Part shown: positions 34,329 through 42,566 of the stretch, in pieces
How positions within the stretch are numbered: position 1 is the stretch's first letter
Layout: each line of letters opens with the position of its first letter
NCBI RefSeq assembly: GCF_017877055.1
Contig: NZ_JAGIPG010000003.1
Span: 186,001-250,000, forward strand
Length of the DNA: 64,000 nucleotides
Origin: Neorhizobium galegae
Lineage (GTDB): Bacteria > Pseudomonadota > Alphaproteobacteria > Rhizobiales > Rhizobiaceae
Reading direction: 5' to 3'
The notes under the pieces: model-generated
Told to the model about the DNA's origin: nothing
Seen by the model: the letters and a program-made list of their open reading frames with translations, nothing else
The model's database searches: none
Position numbers and translations under genes: made by a program

Positions 34329-35060
34329 ATGCCTTACCTAAGCAATGCAAGATACTGGTTGCGTGGACTGGAGGATGGGGATGTTCGTGGCATCGCTCAA
34401 CAGATCAACCAAGACGGAATTTCCTGTATTCCCAACTTCCTTACGACCGAAGATCTCGGCCATATGCGAAGTTTTGTTTCCGCCACGATCAAGCGTGCAG
34501 GGCAGCAGACGGTTTCGCTGAAAAGCGATGAGCTCGCGGGATCAGGCCTGGATGACCTCGGCAACTCCGCAGAGTTCAAGGCTCTCTTTGCCCGCCTATA
34601 TTCCATCGGTCTGGGACGACCTGCGCCGGAGGTCAAATTCTATCAGATACTTCGCTGCCTCACGGGAAAAAGCGTGGCAGACCACTCTTTGATATTTCAC
34701 TATGATTCCTACGCGATCACCGCACTTATACCGGTGGAGATCCCGGAATCTGGGCGACGAGGCGACTTCTTGATAATCCCGAATACCAGAGGGATTCGAT
34801 CGAGTTACCTCTTCAACCTCGCCGACAAAGCGATCCTCGACAATGCGCTCACTCAGCGCGTCCTGAGGAGGCGCGCTTCCGGGGGAAAGGGTATGAAACA
34901 CGTGTCCATGGTTCCGGGCAGTCTCTATCTCTTCTGGGGCTATCGCAGCATTCACACCAACGAGCCCATCGATGAAGGTGCGGTGCGGGCAACGGCGCTG
35001 TTTCACTATGCCGATCCGCACGCTGACAGCTACCTGAAGCGCCAACTCGGCCGCGGTTGA
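34329..35060 (+). CDS. 2-oxoglutarate/Fe(II) oxygenase-like (phytanoyl-CoA dioxygenase-like) protein
   Basis: A 243-residue protein. The pattern His124-x-Asp126 (IFHYDSY), His209 (RSIHTNEP) and Arg220 (AVRATALFHY) fits the facial-triad iron site and the 2-oxoglutarate-binding Arg of the double-stranded beta-helix oxygenases. GSLYLFWGYRS before the distal His is also typical. ATG 34329 follows a GGAG site; earlier ATGs (34287, 34317) lie in frame. Its neighbours are glycosyltransferase genes on the opposite strand. A tailoring hydroxylation of the polysaccharide or its lipid carrier is possible but unproven. Confidence 0.7.
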   Translation: MPYLSNARYWLRGLEDGDVRGIAQQINQDGISCIPNFLTTEDLGHMRSFVSATIKRAGQQTVSLKSDELAGSGLDDLGNSAEFKALFARLYSIGLGRPAPEVKFYQILRCLTGKSVADHSLIFHYDSYAITALIPVEIPESGRRGDFLIIPNTRGIRSSYLFNLADKAILDNALTQRVLRRRASGGKGMKHVSMVPGSLYLFWGYRSIHTNEPIDEGAVRATALFHYADPHADSYLKRQLGRG

Positions 35061-35082
35061 TGTCGGTCGTTCCGGTAGCTTC

Positions 35083-36159
35083 CTAAGCAGAGACGGTCTC
35101 GGCTCCCGGCGACCTGACGGACTTGTAAATGCTGAGCGTTTCGCGGGCGACGCGCTCTATCGTCAGATTGTTGATATGCAGCTGGCTTCTTGCCTTCCAC
35201 ATATCCAGTTTCCCGGGATCCGCTAACAGTTCGCAAAGAACCGCTGCCAAGGTTTGTGGATCGCGCGGCGGGACGAGAATACCGGCCTCGCCGAAGCCGA
35301 GCAGTTGCGGGATTCCATCCACGCTGGTGCCAATCACGGCACAAGCTGCTTCTCGTGCTTCCGACAGCACGAGTGGAGCGGGATCGGCATGGGATGGCAG
35401 GACGAAAATGTCGGCCGCCAGCATGTAGGGAAAAGGTTCATCGATCGCGCCGACAAACGTGATGGCATTTGCACAGCCCGTTTCCGTAGCCAATTGCAGG
35501 TAGGCGGCTTCGAAAGGCCCGCCGCCGGCGATATATAGATGGCTCTCTGGGTATTTCTCATGTGCCACGCGGAAGGCTTCCAGGAGATCTGGTAGCCCCT
35601 TTCTGGGGTGAAGCCCACCCACGAAAAGAATGCTTCGCCCCCGAAGTGATGCGGGCGTCCTGTCGCGCCCCTCGAACCGGGCCGATCCGATTGTGCCGTT
35701 GAGAACAACGTGCAGTTTTGATGCCGAGATACCACGCTGCTGCATCGACTTCCCGACGGCTTCGCTGACGGCAATCACACGAGTGCCAAGCCCCATCAGG
35801 ACTGCGCTTTTTTCGAATGCATTGTGAACGGTGGTAATCAGCGGCGTCGATGATAACCGACATATCGGGGCCGAAAGAACGGCACTCGTCATCATATGCG
35901 CGTGCACGATATCCGGCTTCCAGTCCCGGATGAGCCGTCGTAAGGTCCAAAGGGATTTGAGCAGGGCAAGCGGCTTTCTCTCTTGGTCGAGGAACGCCAC
36001 TTCGACAGCGTTGCGAGCAAGCAATCTGTCGAAGTCACCTCCGCCGCTTGCCATGCAGACATTGTGGCCAAGCTTCACCTGAGCACAAGCGAGATCGACA
36101 GCAGCATGCACATTGCCGTTTAACCGTCGGGTGTGGTTGAGAATATGCAAGATCCGCAC
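35083..36159 (-). CDS. Glycosyltransferase family 4
   Basis: GT-B fold glycosyltransferase (358 residues). The N-terminal acceptor half begins MRILHILNHTRRLNGNVH. The C-terminal donor half has LFVGGLHPRKGLPDLLEAF, IAGGGPFEAAY and the nucleotide-sugar site around SHADPAPLVLSEARE, where the usual E-x7-E region is modified. The start is GTG at 36159. It is 7 bases downstream of the flavoprotein gene on the same strand. It probably adds a sugar to the growing lipid-linked repeat unit in the cytoplasm. Confidence 0.9.
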   Translation of the reverse strand: MRILHILNHTRRLNGNVHAAVDLACAQVKLGHNVCMASGGGDFDRLLARNAVEVAFLDQERKPLALLKSLWTLRRLIRDWKPDIVHAHMMTSAVLSAPICRLSSTPLITTVHNAFEKSAVLMGLGTRVIAVSEAVGKSMQQRGISASKLHVVLNGTIGSARFEGRDRTPASLRGRSILFVGGLHPRKGLPDLLEAFRVAHEKYPESHLYIAGGGPFEAAYLQLATETGCANAITFVGAIDEPFPYMLAADIFVLPSHADPAPLVLSEAREAACAVIGTSVDGIPQLLGFGEAGILVPPRDPQTLAAVLCELLADPGKLDMWKARSQLHINNLTIERVARETLSIYKSVRSPGAETVSA

Positions 36160-36166
36160 GGTGCGC

Positions 36167-37585
36167 TCATGGGGTTGTCGGAGAGGATATCAGGAGCGGT
36201 GAAGCTGCCCGCTCATTTGGAGGAGAAACCTCGACCGCTTCAGGTGGCTGAGAAACTTTCCGTTCAAACCCGAGAGCAGTTTCTGCATCGAGGGTGGAGA
36301 CGCGTGCCGTCGGCTGGTAGTTGAATCCGCCGTGGCGTCCGTAGGACTGTATCCCTAAGGCGTACAGTTCAGCGATGGCTTCTTCTGCCTGGCGGGCGGC
36401 GCCCCGGCTGTAGACCGGATAGGCGTTGGTCAGGACTTGGCTGCCCTCGAGTTTCAAATCCCCTCGAAACAGACCATTCGCCGAGGCGTGCGCGCGAAAA
36501 TCCGCTTCCGCCATTTCGGTCGAGTAACCGGGCTGTTCGGCGACGACTTCGACGCCGAAATATTCGCGCCCGTGGGCCGGACCGTAGAAGTCGGAATAGA
36601 CTGTCAGCCGTTTCCAGGCGCCTTCGTGCGAGAAATTGTAGACGATCGGCTGGTGGAAGCCACGGTTTCCGCTGAAGCTGAAATAGAGGCCGATGAGCGT
36701 GGTGGTATTGAGGGTAGGCTTCCGCTCCATGGCGCACAAAGCCTGTACCTTTTCGATCGGGATCGTCGAAAACAGCCGGGCTGCGGTAACCGCCCCGTCC
36801 GCCAGTCTCAACCGGAAGCCGTTTTCCAACCGGTCGATGGCGACCGGTTTGACGCCGAGCGCGAATTGCACGCCTCGTTTCTCCAGGTTTTGTTGAGCAA
36901 GCCGGTATAGAGGCGCAAATCCGGCTTTCGGGCGCGCAAGCTGTTTATTTGTTGATCCCCGGCGCTTGGGCCAAAGAAGGCGGCGAACAAGGTTGCCCAG
37001 CGAGGCATGTTCGCTGATCCACAACATCCTTTTCGTCGCCAGTTCGATATCGATCTGATCGAGGGCGATCCCGTAGAACCTCCGCATATAGGACTCCAGA
37101 CCGGAGCGCCGGAGAAGCTCGGCTCCGATCCAGTAGCGGGAAAACTCTCTTGCGTTGTTCATTTCGCGCTGGAACAGGCGGGCATAGAACACTGAGCCGA
37201 AGATCCGCATCATCCCCCTGGCGCCGGCTCGCAAAATGTCGTCCCGCAACGAAATCGGATAATCGGTAACAATTTTCTGAGGGGTCAACCGACCCCACCG
37301 AGGCTCAATCGGCACATAGAGAGGGAGCAGCTCGGGGAAATGCGTCAGCAAGGGGGAATCGTCCTGGAAAATCAGGCTTCCAATGTCGAATGTGTATCCG
37401 TTCGCGGACCAGTCCATGTGGTTCCCGCCGATGTGTTCGTATTCATCGACGACCAGGATTTTCTGGCATCCTTGTTTGACCAGGACGGAAGCTGAAACGA
37501 GACCGCTAACACCCGATCCCAGAACAATGGCGTCATATTCTATGTCCGTCGCCCGATCCGGTGTGGAGAAGTGGGCCTCATTCAT
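36167..37585 (-). CDS. FAD-dependent oxidoreductase, UDP-galactopyranose mutase/amine oxidase-like
   Basis: A 472-residue flavoprotein. The N-terminal dinucleotide fold VLGSGVSGLVSASVLV with DEYEHIGGNHMDW is like UDP-galactopyranose mutase and protoporphyrinogen-oxidase-type enzymes. The C-terminal FAD-contact segment is QSYGRHGGFNYQPTARVSTL. ATG 37585 has a GGAG site 6 bases upstream; another ATG lies 12 bases earlier. In a polysaccharide locus it may convert or oxidise a nucleotide sugar. It is longer than bacterial Glf (about 370-390), so mutase activity is not assured. Confidence 0.8.
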   Translation of the reverse strand: MNEAHFSTPDRATDIEYDAIVLGSGVSGLVSASVLVKQGCQKILVVDEYEHIGGNHMDWSANGYTFDIGSLIFQDDSPLLTHFPELLPLYVPIEPRWGRLTPQKIVTDYPISLRDDILRAGARGMMRIFGSVFYARLFQREMNNAREFSRYWIGAELLRRSGLESYMRRFYGIALDQIDIELATKRMLWISEHASLGNLVRRLLWPKRRGSTNKQLARPKAGFAPLYRLAQQNLEKRGVQFALGVKPVAIDRLENGFRLRLADGAVTAARLFSTIPIEKVQALCAMERKPTLNTTTLIGLYFSFSGNRGFHQPIVYNFSHEGAWKRLTVYSDFYGPAHGREYFGVEVVAEQPGYSTEMAEADFRAHASANGLFRGDLKLEGSQVLTNAYPVYSRGAARQAEEAIAELYALGIQSYGRHGGFNYQPTARVSTLDAETALGFERKVSQPPEAVEVSPPNERAASPLLISSPTTP

Positions 37586-37887
37586 GCAAATCTCCATCGT
37601 TTGATCTAGTACATTCGGGCGGCGCGGTTGAGATAAATGTAGATATGCCTCTTTAAGTCTGGTGTCTGCTTAAATATGTGAAAGTATGACTATATTTTCA
37701 GCAGGTATACTGATTGATATATAATAATTTAACTTGAAGGCGTTTGTCCATGTCTGTTACACTCCCTTATCGACGTGGAGGCCTCCTCTCTTTTGGGGAG
37801 GCGCTCGGGGAAAATTCCATCTGTGATTTGGGTTCGTGCTCTGCCGTCAAGGCGCGCTGATTTCGATGATTTGCGAGGGAATGTTGG
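37586..37887. promoter_or_regulatory. AT-rich divergent promoter region
   Basis: About 300 bases separate the divergent flavoprotein and HAD-protein genes. The middle (37630-37740) is strongly AT-rich (for example tatataataatttaac) against a high-GC background, as expected for promoters and for binding sites of Ros/MucR or H-NS-like regulators of rhizobial polysaccharide genes. I could not single out one -35/-10 pair. Confidence 0.45.
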
Positions 37888-39852
37888 ATGCCGCGCCGTA
37901 GCCTCGATGATTTCAATCGACCACTGCATTCCGTGGATCTGATTGCCACGGATGTGTTTGATACGCTTTTGATGCGCAATGGTCTGTCGCAGCGATCACG
38001 CATCATCGCGGGTGAAAAGATGTTCGCCCGTTTTCTGAAAAGTCAGGGTTTGACCTTGCCCTCCGATGAACTCATCCAGGCCAGACTGCTTGCTGAAAAG
38101 ATGGCTTATCGGGCCTTGAATATGGGAGGCGGTCGAGGCGAGGTGCGCCTTTGCGATGTCATCTGCCGCCAGCTGACTATTCTCGGGCTGCCTCAATCCC
38201 TGATCGAGAAGCGGATCGCCGTCGAGGTAGAAATCGAAAAGCGGGCCCTTTTTGCGAATGGCGATTTTGCCATGCTGTTGAGACGGCATCGCCAAAACGG
38301 CGTCAGGGTGGTGGCGATCACAGATACGGGGTTGTCCGGTGAAAAAGTCGGCGAACTCATCGACCATTTTCACGGCCCGGGCCTTCTGGACAAGATCTAT
38401 TCAAGCGCGGATCTGAGGGCCAGCAAGCGACAGGGCGACCTGTTCTCCCTTGTCTTGCAGGCTGAAAGAGTGGACGCCTCCCGCGCCTTGCACATAGGTG
38501 ACGACCTGCTTGCCGACTGTCTCGTGCCGAAGAGCATGGGTATACAGACCATCCATATGCCGAAGAAGCGGATCAGACGGCTCGTCTCACAGGGCAATGC
38601 AGCCCTGGCAGAAGGAATGCGGCACGTCAAAAGTGGATTGGGCTCCCGCGAGGCCATCCCGTCGATCAGCGATCAGGCTCAATTCGGTGAACATGTGTTC
38701 GGCCCGATCGTCGCTGAATTCTGTCTCTTTTTATGGCTGTATAGCCAGCAAGCGAGTTTGAAGGGCGATGCTGCAATGCTCTTTTGCGCGCGCGGGGGAC
38801 TTGGCATACGGGAGGCTTTCGAACGCCTCCAATCCGTGCTCGGCTTACCTCTTTCATTGAAGCGCGAGAACATCCTGATTTCGCGCCTCGTTGCCGCCCG
38901 TACAGCTGTGGCGGCCAGAAACCCGGCTGTCCTCGATGAGCTGGCGCGCGAATTCGAAGGCTCAAGTTTCGCTGCCGTGGCATATGCGCTTGGCGGTCGT
39001 TCTTTCCATCTACCCGCCCAATGGCAGCAGGCCTTCGATGCGAGCGGCTTCTTCGACCTGTTGGATACGGCCGGCGGCGGCGCTGTCGCCCAGGAGATCG
39101 ATCGTCAGAATGATTATTTCAAGATTCATATCGAACAGATCATAGGTGATGCCAAACGCATTATACTCTGCGACACCGGGCTTTATGGCAGTACGCAGAG
39201 GCTTCTGTCCGCCGGGCTGCCGGAGCGTCGCTTTGAAACGGTGCAGTTTGCCCGATGTAACTACAAGGGGCTCAGCGAAGACCATTTCCCCAATGTGGCT
39301 GGTCTGGTGGTCGAGGATCGCTTCTACAATCCCTTCAAGACGAGGACGGTGGTCTTGCGGTACTGGCATATCATAGAGAGCCTCTTTGAGCCGGTGGTAC
39401 CTTCCGTCAAAACATTGAGCATAGGGCAAGACGGCACCGTGACCGGGAACTCGGGAGATATTCGTTTCGGTTGTCTCGATCCATCAAACGGCAATCCGCT
39501 CCTCACCGGCGCGTTGCGGTATATCGACGGCCTATCCAGTGGCGCGCAGGTTCTTCGCGACGCGGATCGGGCCTGGCTGAGGCTTAAACAGGCGATCACC
39601 AACCCGTCCAAGGCGGATATGATTGCGCTGGGTGTCAGTCCCCGTTCGGTTGATTTCGGGCGAAATGATTTTATCGCGACGCTTGCACCAACAACGAGGG
39701 CGGGCATGGCACGCAAGTTGATCGCCATGAAATCTGAATTATGGCGCGAAGGAGCGATTGCCCAGGAGTTTCCGCGGCTAAAACCCGCCTTGCTCCGGGC
39801 AGTGGGTCTGGCGCACGTCCTTCGAGGCTTCTCAGCCAAGCTGAACCGCTGA
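37888..39852 (+). CDS. HAD-superfamily hydrolase-like protein with large C-terminal domain
   Basis: A 654-residue protein. Residues 1 to about 235 look like a HAD phosphatase-type domain: motif I TDVFDTLLM (21-29), motif II AITDTGLSG, Lys motif ASKRQGDLF and acidic motif LHIGDDLLAD. The remaining 400 residues (about 240-654) contain a second region with LFCARGGLGIREAF and IILCDTGLYGSTQRLL, recurring in HAD-like proteins of surface-polysaccharide loci but with no function I can name. ATG 37888 follows gcgaggga. It is probably cytoplasmic. It might dephosphorylate a sugar phosphate or modify a nucleotide sugar. Confidence 0.75.
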   Translation: MPRRSLDDFNRPLHSVDLIATDVFDTLLMRNGLSQRSRIIAGEKMFARFLKSQGLTLPSDELIQARLLAEKMAYRALNMGGGRGEVRLCDVICRQLTILGLPQSLIEKRIAVEVEIEKRALFANGDFAMLLRRHRQNGVRVVAITDTGLSGEKVGELIDHFHGPGLLDKIYSSADLRASKRQGDLFSLVLQAERVDASRALHIGDDLLADCLVPKSMGIQTIHMPKKRIRRLVSQGNAALAEGMRHVKSGLGSREAIPSISDQAQFGEHVFGPIVAEFCLFLWLYSQQASLKGDAAMLFCARGGLGIREAFERLQSVLGLPLSLKRENILISRLVAARTAVAARNPAVLDELAREFEGSSFAAVAYALGGRSFHLPAQWQQAFDASGFFDLLDTAGGGAVAQEIDRQNDYFKIHIEQIIGDAKRIILCDTGLYGSTQRLLSAGLPERRFETVQFARCNYKGLSEDHFPNVAGLVVEDRFYNPFKTRTVVLRYWHIIESLFEPVVPSVKTLSIGQDGTVTGNSGDIRFGCLDPSNGNPLLTGALRYIDGLSSGAQVLRDADRAWLRLKQAITNPSKADMIALGVSPRSVDFGRNDFIATLAPTTRAGMARKLIAMKSELWREGAIAQEFPRLKPALLRAVGLAHVLRGFSAKLNR

Positions 39853-40033
39853 AGCCGTCCGGGAGAATGCAACAAACGGAACTTGTCTGACCATCGACGT
39901 CTCGGACAGCGCAGCACGATCCTGGCACTGCCTTTGAGCCAGCCCAAGGTCTTTCAACGAAGCGAGAGGGGTTCGTCGTTCATGAAGCCCACACTTCGAC
40001 AATGACGGCAGTGAGACAGAGGCGTGGTGAAGA

Positions 40034-41470
40034 ATGCTTGCGTTCGCAACTCTCAAAGGTGCCGGTTGGCTTGTCTTCTCCCGCTTCGTCGGGCGGTTTA
40101 TCGATTTTTTCAACGTACTCATTCTCGCGCGCCTGCTGTCTCCCGCGGAATTCGGACTGGCGGCGCTCGCAATGGCGCTGGTTGTGGTTATCGATACGGT
40201 TCTGGAGGTGCCGGTCACGCAGGCACTGGTGCGACTTCAGGTGCTCGATAAGAGCCACCTTGATACCGGCTTCACTCTCGGCGTCTTGAGAAGTTTGGCG
40301 ATCGCCGTGATCTTCCTCATTGCGACCTGGCCATATTCGCTGATCAATGGAAATCCCTGGCTCGTTCCGGTCATTGCGGCCATGGCGCTCGGCCCGATCG
40401 TGAAGGGGTTCATGAGCCCCGCCATGGTGCATTTTGCCCGCGCCCTCGAATTCCGTCCGACATTTGCGGTCGAGACGATCAGCAAACTGTGCGCTTTTGT
40501 GGCCGCCATCATCACCGTGGCTGCCGGTGGCGGCTACTGGGCGATCGTCGTCAATTTCGTGACTACGGCATTTGTGGCCACCATCGCCTCTTACCTGGTG
40601 GCGCCCTATCGGCCTGCGTTCTCGCTGAAGCGGCTCTCGGATTTCGCGGGCTTTATCGGCTGGTTCAGTTCGGCGCAACTTGTGTCCGCCTTGAACTGGC
40701 AGTTTGATCGTTTTCTGATCGGCTCTGCCGGCAACAACGCCATGCTCGGGCGTTATGCCGTCGCAAGTGACATCGCCGTCATCCCGACCCAGAGCATCAT
40801 CGGCCCGGCCCTGCAGCCGGTCATGGCAGCGTTTTCGCAGATAAGTTCGAATGCGGACCGGATGAGGATGGCTTTCCTCAAGGCAAGCCGTTTCGCGATG
40901 CTGGTTTCGCTTCCCATTTGTGTCGGCATCTCCCTGACGGCAGACCTCGTGACCGATATTCTGCTGGGAGAGCAATGGAGCGACGCGGCGCCCTATCTTA
41001 GCCTGCTTGCCCTTTCGGTTATTCCCATACCCTATTTCCAGACGCTTTATTCCGCGAGCCTTGCTCTTGATCGTCCCTCTGTCATTTTCAGGCTCAATAC
41101 GATCGACCTGTGCTTCCGGGTTCTTCTCATTTCCATCGGCTTCTACCTGTTTGCCGCCCATGGGGCGAGCATTGCCCGAATCCTGGTCGCATCCGTGATG
41201 GCTGTTTTCTACGTTGCCGAGGCTCGCCAATTGTTCGGGCTGGGGCCATGGAGGCAGCTCCAGAACAATTGGAAAGTTCTGGTTTCCGCTGCCGTCATGG
41301 CAATTGTCGTCACGTGGTGGCGGACGGAAATGCCGGTATCGGATCTGCCTGTCGTCATACAGCTTGCCACGGCGGCGAGCGTGGGCGCGGCAACCTATTT
41401 CGGGACATTGTTCGGTCTGGGTATGCGGATTGCCCGCACGGCCGGAAGGCCCGAGCTGGTCGACCGGTAA
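40034..41470 (+). CDS. Polysaccharide flippase (Wzx-like, MATE/MOP superfamily)
   Basis: A 478-residue membrane protein with about 12-14 helices in the lipopolysaccharide/exopolysaccharide transporter family. N-terminal features are ARLLSPAEFGLAALAMALVV and the ALEFRPTFAVETISKL loop, like WzxC and ExoT. It flips undecaprenyl-diphosphate-linked repeat units to the periplasm. It ends 4 bases from the end of the convergent GT2 gene, so the two transcripts meet tail to tail with no room for a separate terminator. Confidence 0.9.
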   Translation: MLAFATLKGAGWLVFSRFVGRFIDFFNVLILARLLSPAEFGLAALAMALVVVIDTVLEVPVTQALVRLQVLDKSHLDTGFTLGVLRSLAIAVIFLIATWPYSLINGNPWLVPVIAAMALGPIVKGFMSPAMVHFARALEFRPTFAVETISKLCAFVAAIITVAAGGGYWAIVVNFVTTAFVATIASYLVAPYRPAFSLKRLSDFAGFIGWFSSAQLVSALNWQFDRFLIGSAGNNAMLGRYAVASDIAVIPTQSIIGPALQPVMAAFSQISSNADRMRMAFLKASRFAMLVSLPICVGISLTADLVTDILLGEQWSDAAPYLSLLALSVIPIPYFQTLYSASLALDRPSVIFRLNTIDLCFRVLLISIGFYLFAAHGASIARILVASVMAVFYVAEARQLFGLGPWRQLQNNWKVLVSAAVMAIVVTWWRTEMPVSDLPVVIQLATAASVGAATYFGTLFGLGMRIARTAGRPELVDR

Positions 41471-41474
41471 TCTG

Positions 41475-42566
41475 TCAGATCAGAGCCCGAATGAGGCCGC
41501 GTGTCGAGCGGGTGCACGCACCCAGGCGATAGGCAAGCGCTCTACGGGCGCGTTCTCTGGGAAGCAGACTGAGGGCCGTGAAAAAGAGTGTCATGGAGAC
41601 CTTCATCCGCAGCGGATTTTTGTCACGCCACAGCTGCCACACCAGTCCGGAGAGGCTTGCCAGGGAAATGCGTTTATCCTCCGCCACCGAAAGATAGAGG
41701 CGCCGCTCACGATAGAAATAAGCATGCTCAGCGGGTATCAGGCCGGATCGATAGCCATAGCCCGGCAGGATCCGGCGCAGATGCTCGGTTCTCTTGACGA
41801 ACCTCTCAAGATCCCGGCGCAACGCCTGCGTATTCAGTTTGTCACCGAAACCGGAATCGTTGCGGTCATGGACCCGGTAAAGACCGAGCGTTTGCGGCAG
41901 ACTGACCACATCGCCGATAAATGGAGCTGCGAACAGGATAATTCCATCAACCGCCCGATCGTAGTCTGCGTCCTTCAGGAGCTCGCAAACGTCGCGTCTA
42001 AAGACGTTTCCTGAGGTCGGAGGTGTCGCATACGCACCGGTGCGCAATACCCTCCCTGCCAGCTCACGCCCTCTGGACGCCTTAAGTTCGGGCATTGGGC
42101 CGCTGATGACATTGCCGTCGCCATCGATCCGCTTCAATGGAAACTGGAGTTTTGCGACGCCATCGTCCAGGTTGGCGACGATCACTTCCAGCGCCCCGGG
42201 AAGAAGTTCATCATCGGCATCGAGGAACAGGACGAAGGGTGTCCGTGTCTGCTCCAGGCCAAAAAGGCAGGCCTTGCGCTGGCCGCCATTCGCAAGACGA
42301 AACGCGCGAACTCCCAGGCCGCAGATCACCTCCCATGAATCATCGGTGGAGCCATCGTCGATCACGAGGACTTGGCACTGGCTGCACCTTTGCGAGAGGA
42401 CGCTTTCAACAGCGCGCCTGATATACCGGGAATAGTTGAAGCAGGTGATGATGATCGCGAGCTTGAAGATGGGGGCGTTCTGATCGTCCGCGTGTCGGTC
42501 GGATCCGGAGGTATCCCACACCTGGGAAGCCGCCTGCGGTAAGGCTGCGGTGTCCCGGGCGGTCAT
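41475..42566 (-). CDS. Glycosyltransferase family 2
   Basis: GT-A fold transferase (363 residues) with IIITCFNYSRYIRRAVESVL, the nucleotide-binding DDGSTDDSW and the metal-binding DxD in FLDADDELL. A C-terminal extension of about 150 residues has no clear domain. Its ATG overlaps the stop of the Wzz-like gene (ATGA). It is last of a three-gene operon starting at 46260. It would add one sugar of the repeat unit. Confidence 0.9.
   Translation of the reverse strand: MTARDTAALPQAASQVWDTSGSDRHADDQNAPIFKLAIIITCFNYSRYIRRAVESVLSQRCSQCQVLVIDDGSTDDSWEVICGLGVRAFRLANGGQRKACLFGLEQTRTPFVLFLDADDELLPGALEVIVANLDDGVAKLQFPLKRIDGDGNVISGPMPELKASRGRELAGRVLRTGAYATPPTSGNVFRRDVCELLKDADYDRAVDGIILFAAPFIGDVVSLPQTLGLYRVHDRNDSGFGDKLNTQALRRDLERFVKRTEHLRRILPGYGYRSGLIPAEHAYFYRERRLYLSVAEDKRISLASLSGLVWQLWRDKNPLRMKVSMTLFFTALSLLPRERARRALAYRLGACTRSTRGLIRALI

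Noticed and set aside
39980..41230. A 416-codon minus-strand frame opposite the Wzx flippase
   Set aside because: Composition is charged and repetitive in the way of antisense frames, and the flippase on the other strand has clear family motifs.
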